Assembly (NCBI GenBank): GCA_016707285.1 | Contig: JADJIA010000003.1 | Location: 620,001-684,000, forward strand | DNA from: Ignavibacteriales bacterium | GTDB taxonomy: Bacteria > Bacteroidota > Ignavibacteria > Ignavibacteriales > Ignavibacteriaceae | Length of the DNA: 64,000 nucleotides | Direction of reading: 5' to 3' | Part shown: piece by piece, positions 59,346 through 64,000 of the stretch | How positions within the stretch are numbered: position 1 is the first letter of the stretch | Layout: the number at the start of each line of letters is the position of its first letter | The notes under the pieces: generated by a model | Databases searched by the model: none | The model's input: only the letters and a program-made list of their open reading frames with translations | Told to the model about the DNA's origin: nothing | Position numbers and translations under genes: made by a program

Positions 59346-60849
59346 CCGGTGCTTTCGCTAAGGTATCTGATACGATGATAGAAAATTTTTGAACGCGTTC
59401 GTTAGAGATTTTTTCAGAAGTTACTCCTTGCAGAATGGCACCATCGAGAAACTGTGTAAATTCACTAACGAGGGGACGGTTTCTGCTGAATCCAAAAATA
59501 TCAATTCTGTTTGGTTCAGGTGCATTAATGCCGGTGATCCACATACTTCTGCGTTGTTCAACAAAGCCGGCAATTTTTCTTATATAATTCTGCCATGCAC
59601 CTGCATCTTTGGTTACACTGTCAAGAACAGCCTGGGTTTCATCAAAACCTTTTACCTTTGCATCATAATTTGATATTTCGTCTATCAATGCTTTAAATTG
59701 GCGTTGCTGTTCTGTTAGAACTGCAATTTCCTTGTCGAGTTTATTCATTTCATCAATTTTTTGGAGAATATTCCCCGTAACAAAAACTGACAAGGCAAAA
59801 AGTATAAGAATAACGATATAACCATGCCATGCGAGTGGAAAGGTTTTTTGCCTTTCGACCAACATCGAAGGGATTAAATTAATCCCTTTATGTTCTTTTT
59901 TTAATTCTTTTGAATATTCAACTGCCGCCGCAATTGGGACGCTGAACATGGATATATTTTCTTCAATGTCCCTGTCGAGCAATGAAGTATCAATGTCATC
60001 AAAATCAATACCGGTTATTCTCGACCGGGGGAAAGTACTCCGGAGCAAATCAGGAAGAGTTTCACTCCAGTCTTCTCCACAAACTACGATATTGTCGAGA
60101 TTTGAAATGTCACCATTTTCCATCTCAAGCATTATCTTTGAAGAGAAGATGTCAAACGAATCAATATTGCTTTTTCCGATATTAAGCATCGGAGCGATAT
60201 GTTTCACCTGATCTCCCATAAGGAAGATCATCCTGCTGTATTCTTTTCCGATATACAACACAAGAGTGTAATCGGAGAGGGCAAAATTAAACTTCGTTGA
60301 AAGATAAAAACTGAGGGAAGTATCAGCAGCTTTTACACAAGGCACTTTAATCTGTTTTTTGCCGTTCGCCAGTGCGATTGAATCAATAAGATTAATGTAC
60401 GAGAGATCAGAGCTTGGCACAATTGTCATTTTGCCACCATCTGCCATATCAATCGAATTGTTGGCAGCGTCGATCTTCTCGATCACTTCTTTTTTGAATA
60501 TCTGAGTTTCGCCCTTATCCGGTCTTTGGAAACTAACATAAGGTTCGGTAATTACAGGAATTACCACTAATTTTGAAAGATCCACCCCAAGAAGCAAAGT
60601 GCTGACTGACCTGATATAACCCTGATCAAAATCGTCATGAGTGGTTAATCCCAGATCGGCATCACCCGTCATTTTTAATTCTGATGACTCAAACTGCAGT
60701 GAAGGATCTTCAAATGTATGTTCATCCGGCCTGTTGATTTCAGCAGATATTCCACGGAGGAATTTTACGCCGGCATCATTAATTTCAAATAACGCCGCTT
60801 TACTGTCGGAACCTTCAAGATAAAGACAAAAAACATGTTTTCCTGCCAT
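59323..60849 (-). CDS. PilM-PilN fusion-type pilus assembly protein
   Basis: 508 residues. Residues 1-320 are an actin-like PilM-type domain with degenerate phosphate loops (HVFCLYLEGSDSKAALFEIN; YTLVLYIGKEYSRMIFLMGD; NIVVCGEDWSETLPDLL). A membrane helix (WHGYIVILILFALSVFVTG) lies at ~345-365. A coiled-coil and PilN-type domain follow (QQRQFKALIDEISNYDAKVK; QNYIRKIAGFVEQRRSMWIT). In most bacteria PilM (cytoplasmic) and PilN (bitopic) are separate and bind through the PilN N-terminal peptide; here the two are one chain. The start immediately follows the pilT stop with no gap. Confidence 0.8.
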   Translation of the reverse strand: MAGKHVFCLYLEGSDSKAALFEINDAGVKFLRGISAEINRPDEHTFEDPSLQFESSELKMTGDADLGLTTHDDFDQGYIRSVSTLLLGVDLSKLVVIPVITEPYVSFQRPDKGETQIFKKEVIEKIDAANNSIDMADGGKMTIVPSSDLSYINLIDSIALANGKKQIKVPCVKAADTSLSFYLSTKFNFALSDYTLVLYIGKEYSRMIFLMGDQVKHIAPMLNIGKSNIDSFDIFSSKIMLEMENGDISNLDNIVVCGEDWSETLPDLLRSTFPRSRITGIDFDDIDTSLLDRDIEENISMFSVPIAAAVEYSKELKKEHKGINLIPSMLVERQKTFPLAWHGYIVILILFALSVFVTGNILQKIDEMNKLDKEIAVLTEQQRQFKALIDEISNYDAKVKGFDETQAVLDSVTKDAGAWQNYIRKIAGFVEQRRSMWITGINAPEPNRIDIFGFSRNRPLVSEFTQFLDGAILQGVTSEKISNERVQKFSIIVSDTLAKAPDGTQVKK

Positions 60850-62097
60850 CTACACCACACCCAGGATTTGTTTCATTCTGCTTTTTTGGTTGGCATAAGA
60901 AATGGCTGTGTCGAGCGATATCTTTTTTGCCATATACAGGTTTTTGATGTCCTGTTCCATAGTGATCATACCCTGAGCAGACCCCTGGTTAATCATCATG
61001 TAGATTTCACCCGAATTATTGTTTTTAATGGCAGCCTGAATATTTGGCGTCATAACCAAAACTTCTTTTGCCATCACCCGTTTGCCATCGAGGCTGGGTA
61101 ACAATTTTTGTGAAATAATTACGGTTAATACATCTGCAAGTCTGTGTCTTACACGAGGTTGTTCATTTGGATGAACCTCGGCTATAATTCTGTCAATTGA
61201 TTCTACAGCGGAGGAAGTGTGTAATGTTGAAAAAACTTTATGTCCGGTATCCGCAACTTCAAGGGATGCCATGATGGTTTCAGGGTCTCTCATTTCACCG
61301 ATAATTATGATATCCGGATCCTGACGCAAAGACTGAATTACACCATCCTTGAATGATGCCACATCCTTTCCCACCTCCCGGTGGCGGATGATACATTTTT
61401 TAGAGATATGAACAAATTCGATCGGCTGAGCGATCACAATAACCTGAGCATTGTCCGTTTCATTGTGCATATCCACAATTGCATCAAGAGTTGATGATTT
61501 TCCCGAACCGGTAATACCCGTAATCAAAACAAGCCCCTGCTTAATGTAGAGGTGGTGCATCGACTGGAGCGCAACCTTGCTAAATCCCATTGTTTCAATT
61601 TTTCTGACAACGGGGGAGATGGCTCTCATATTCAGCGCTAATGAGTCCATATCATAATATGCATCAGCTCTGAATCTAAAGGTTCTAAGGGGTTCACCGG
61701 CGGTGAAAGAGTGGGAAAAGTCGATGTTTTTATTTCTGAGTAATACTTCTCTCTGTTTATCACTTAAGAGATTTATAATAACAATTGCAGTTTCATCTTC
61801 TGAAAATGACGGCAAATCAGGGGTTCTGTCTTTTTTACCATGAATCCTGAGCCAGATCTGTTTTTGAGTGGCAAGACCTCCAAATTCGATATCGGAAGCC
61901 TCTTTTTTTATCATCAAAACCAGAATAGAATTAATCAGATCGAGCAAAACACCCTTGGCATTATGGTCTAACCCCCCCACCAGATTAACGAGGAAAGGGA
62001 TTCTTTCCGAACTTATTACAGACCTGGGTACCTGACTCGTGATGGAGTTAAGCAGAGGTTTTGCGGTATTTAAAATCTGATCTAAAGATAACATCAT
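60850..62097 (-). CDS. pilT: PilT-family ATPase of the type IV pilus
   Basis: 415 residues, longer than typical PilT (~345-370) because of an N-terminal extension of ~60 residues. Walker A is ITGITGSGKSSTLDAIVDMH, Asp box DPDIIIIGEMRDPETIMASL, Walker B/His region GHKVFSTLHTSSAVESIDRI. The HRE-type segment is RHREVGKDVASF. The ASDLH box reads ASDIEFGG, and the C-terminal AIRNLIRE retraction motif is replaced by AIKNNNSGE. It is likely a retraction or accessory (PilU-like) motor. It lies 82 bp after pilB. Confidence 0.88.
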   Translation of the reverse strand: MMLSLDQILNTAKPLLNSITSQVPRSVISSERIPFLVNLVGGLDHNAKGVLLDLINSILVLMIKKEASDIEFGGLATQKQIWLRIHGKKDRTPDLPSFSEDETAIVIINLLSDKQREVLLRNKNIDFSHSFTAGEPLRTFRFRADAYYDMDSLALNMRAISPVVRKIETMGFSKVALQSMHHLYIKQGLVLITGITGSGKSSTLDAIVDMHNETDNAQVIVIAQPIEFVHISKKCIIRHREVGKDVASFKDGVIQSLRQDPDIIIIGEMRDPETIMASLEVADTGHKVFSTLHTSSAVESIDRIIAEVHPNEQPRVRHRLADVLTVIISQKLLPSLDGKRVMAKEVLVMTPNIQAAIKNNNSGEIYMMINQGSAQGMITMEQDIKNLYMAKKISLDTAISYANQKSRMKQILGVV

Positions 62098-62179
62098 TTT
62101 TCAGTTTGTCTTGGGTGTAAAAAACGAGTATATTAACTCAAAATATATAAAAAAAGTATGAGAATTCAGGATTTAAGTT

Positions 62180-63973
62180 TTAATCTTCCATTGTTCCCGT
62201 TATAACTTCATCAAAAGAAGTCATTCCAAGTTTAACTTTTTCGAGACCGGTCTCACGCAAATTCAGAGAACCATCTTTTTTTGCCTGTGCTTTCAGTCTT
62301 TCCTCATCCACTTCCTCACCGGAGGAAACGATTACTCTTTTTAAATCCTTTGTAAAATACAGAGCTTCATGGATTGCAATTCTACCTTTGTAACCACTTC
62401 CGGAGCACTTTGGGCATCCCACAGGTTCGTAAACATCATATTGTTTCCACTCTTCTTCATCCAATCCCAGCAATTCCATTATAGCATGGTCGAAATGAGT
62501 CATTTTCCTTTTACAATCAACACAAAGTCTTCTAATGAGCCTTTGAGCAACAATAATATTAATCGCATAAGCGATAAGGAAAGGCTCAATTCCCATTTTA
62601 TAGAGCCTGGATACAGCAGAGGGGGCATCATTGGTATGAAGCGTGGAAAAAGTTAAGTGACCTGTGTTGGCGAGTTTTATTGCAACTTCGGCAGTCTCCT
62701 TATCACGCATCTCACCAACAAGAACGATATCGGGATCGTGTCGCAGAATCGCTCTGATCGCTTGTTCAAAATTCATTTTATGCCCGATCTTTAACTGCCG
62801 GGCACCTTTAATTACATACTCAACCGGATCCTCAACTGTAAGCACATTAACTGTTGGATCAATTACCTGGTAAAGTGCGGCAACAAGAGTTGTACTTTTA
62901 CCACTACCGGTTGGGCCCGTAAGGATAATCATCCCCTGTGGCTTTCTGATTGCATCATCAAATGCAGTTCTTGCATAACCTGCGAGACCAAGTTTATTAA
63001 GGTCGGTAATTACTTTTCTATCATCAAGAATACGAATTACAACAGATTCAAATTTGCTTTTAAGCTCGGTTCCCACCATCGGAAGGATTGAAACACGGAA
63101 ACGAATAACGGTTCCGTCAATCTCTCTTTGAATAAATCCATCCTGGGCTTTCTCCCTTTCGAATCTGTCGAGTCCTTTTGCTCTGTCTTTTATAACGGCG
63201 ATAACAGCTTCGGGGTATGTATTCTCTTGAGTGTACCAAATCTGCAAATTACCGTCAATTCTGAACATCAAATCGGTTCTTTTTGCTCCTGCAGGCACAA
63301 TATGAATATCGGAAACCCCTTTTCTTGTTCCCTCAACCAGGGCTGCTTCAATCAGATTGATTAAAGCACTTTTGTTGATCTCGGCTTCAAGAGCTTCCTC
63401 GTCCAACTGTGAATCATCCGGAGTATCAGTTATCATCTCCTGTGGGAGGTCTTCAATATTCTTGAGGAATTCATTTTCCACAGGGTTGATATGAGAAACC
63501 AGCTTTTCATACTTCGCCTTTTTAATGAAAGTCACTTCATATTTTTTGGCTTTCAGATCGAAGGCAATCTTTGAAATCTTTTTGTTTGTGGGGTCAACCG
63601 CACCGAGGATCATCTTGTCTTTTATGACAGGATCGAAGAGGAGAGGGATAACTTTTTGCAAAGACATCAATTGCTGAAGAGAATCAGGCAGGGATTTTAT
63701 ATATTTTTTGAGCTCTTCAATTTTTTCGTCTGTATATCTTTCGGCAATGGTATCAAAATCCCTGAAAGCATATAACGATGCGACCTCGGCGAATACGGTG
63801 TCGTGATCATACTTAAAATCTTCAACAAGTATTTGTGCAAGATTTCGTTTGATCTTGTTTACATCGTTCGCCTTGGCGTCGAGGGCTTTTTCTAGGGTCT
63901 GAACATCAATTATACCTTTTCGTAAAAGGGTATATCCGATCTTGTCAGCAGTTTCCAGTCTTGGATCGACCAT
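62180..63973 (-). CDS. pilB: Type IV pilus extension ATPase PilB (GspE family)
   Basis: 597 residues. The N-terminal MshEN/T2SSE_N region (LETADKIGYTLLRKGIIDVQ) is of the kind that can bind cyclic di-GMP in relatives. Core motifs: SDIHIVPAG, Walker A LTGPTGSGKSTTLVAALYQV, Asp box HDPDIVLVGEMRDKETAEVA, and His box TGHLTFSTLHTNDAPSAVSR. The zinc finger is LCVDCKRKM ... GCPKCSGSGYKGRIAIHE. It powers pilus polymerisation at the inner-membrane base. It is the first visible gene of the minus-strand pilus operon; only 27 bp upstream are visible, so earlier genes may exist beyond the window. Confidence 0.95.
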   Translation of the reverse strand: MVDPRLETADKIGYTLLRKGIIDVQTLEKALDAKANDVNKIKRNLAQILVEDFKYDHDTVFAEVASLYAFRDFDTIAERYTDEKIEELKKYIKSLPDSLQQLMSLQKVIPLLFDPVIKDKMILGAVDPTNKKISKIAFDLKAKKYEVTFIKKAKYEKLVSHINPVENEFLKNIEDLPQEMITDTPDDSQLDEEALEAEINKSALINLIEAALVEGTRKGVSDIHIVPAGAKRTDLMFRIDGNLQIWYTQENTYPEAVIAVIKDRAKGLDRFEREKAQDGFIQREIDGTVIRFRVSILPMVGTELKSKFESVVIRILDDRKVITDLNKLGLAGYARTAFDDAIRKPQGMIILTGPTGSGKSTTLVAALYQVIDPTVNVLTVEDPVEYVIKGARQLKIGHKMNFEQAIRAILRHDPDIVLVGEMRDKETAEVAIKLANTGHLTFSTLHTNDAPSAVSRLYKMGIEPFLIAYAINIIVAQRLIRRLCVDCKRKMTHFDHAIMELLGLDEEEWKQYDVYEPVGCPKCSGSGYKGRIAIHEALYFTKDLKRVIVSSGEEVDEERLKAQAKKDGSLNLRETGLEKVKLGMTSFDEVITGTMED

Positions 63974-64000
63974 TGTGCGTTCTGTTTATCCAGGAAAATT

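Overview
The window looks like a chromosomal segment of an AT-rich, Gram-negative bacterium of the Bacteroidota/Chlorobiota/Ignavibacteriota assemblage, most like an Ignavibacteria-type organism. The reasons are visible in the sequence: several exported proteins end in type IX secretion sorting domains with the NYPNPFNP-type motif, and DUF5686, GWxTD, DUF3108, LptE and BamA-like outer-membrane proteins are all present. A 2[4Fe-4S] ferredoxin of the Chlorobium/Allochromatium kind is also encoded. No rRNA, tRNA, transposase, prophage or CRISPR array was recognised.

Layout. 1-5.8 kb: end of a PafA-like phosphatase, an O-antigen-ligase-like protein with a large inserted domain, a DUF5686 outer-membrane protein and a fumarylacetoacetate-hydrolase-family enzyme. 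5.8-9.1 kb (minus strand): ruvC, ruvA and a sorting-domain protein. 9.2-13.9 kb: a YfcC carrier, cytidine deaminase, thymidine kinase and a TonB-dependent receptor. 14.0-16.7 kb: a ferredoxin behind a very good sigma-54 promoter, a C1-family peptidase behind a poly-G tract, and a glycosyltransferase. 16.7-20.2 kb: a frameshifted secreted Asp-box-repeat gene, the remnant of a tandem paralogue, and about 0.6 kb of gene-free DNA. 20.2-22.1 kb: an Lrp-type regulator and glutamine synthetase. 22.3-31.4 kb: a complete Kdp potassium-uptake locus in which the regulator is an NtrC-type sigma-54 activator rather than KdpE. KdpD is split into a stand-alone KdpD/Usp protein and a separate histidine kinase, and the structural operon is preceded by enhancer-like direct repeats, a correctly spaced -24/-12 promoter and a 27-codon membrane micro-ORF. 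31.6-37.4 kb: acyl-CoA dehydrogenase, an exported YidD-like protein with two related membrane proteins, and an ACT/UPF0210 pair. 37.7-53.5 kb: a long co-directional run for tRNA/ribosome modification (miaB, rimO) and envelope biogenesis (sigma-54 activator, lptE, TPR, heptosyltransferase-like, DUF3108, cdsA, GWxTD, BamA-like, acylase-like). 53.6-57.1 kb: an Ig-like lipoprotein and two-component proteins. 57.2-64 kb (minus strand): a type IV pilus operon pilB-pilT-pilMN-pilOP-pilQ-cheY-like, with two gene fusions.

Two themes cut across the annotation. First, sigma-54: two NtrC-family activators and two promoters with exact GG-N10-GC spacing, one for kdp and one for the ferredoxin. Second, many intergenic gaps contain degenerate short-period arrays (7, 8 or 9 bp, most often 8), each locus with its own word family. 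A gapless 55-bp dispersed repeat lies directly beside two of these arrays, and one 9-bp array has become the signal peptide of the YidD-like gene. The arrays and their associated repeat are the least explained structure in this window.
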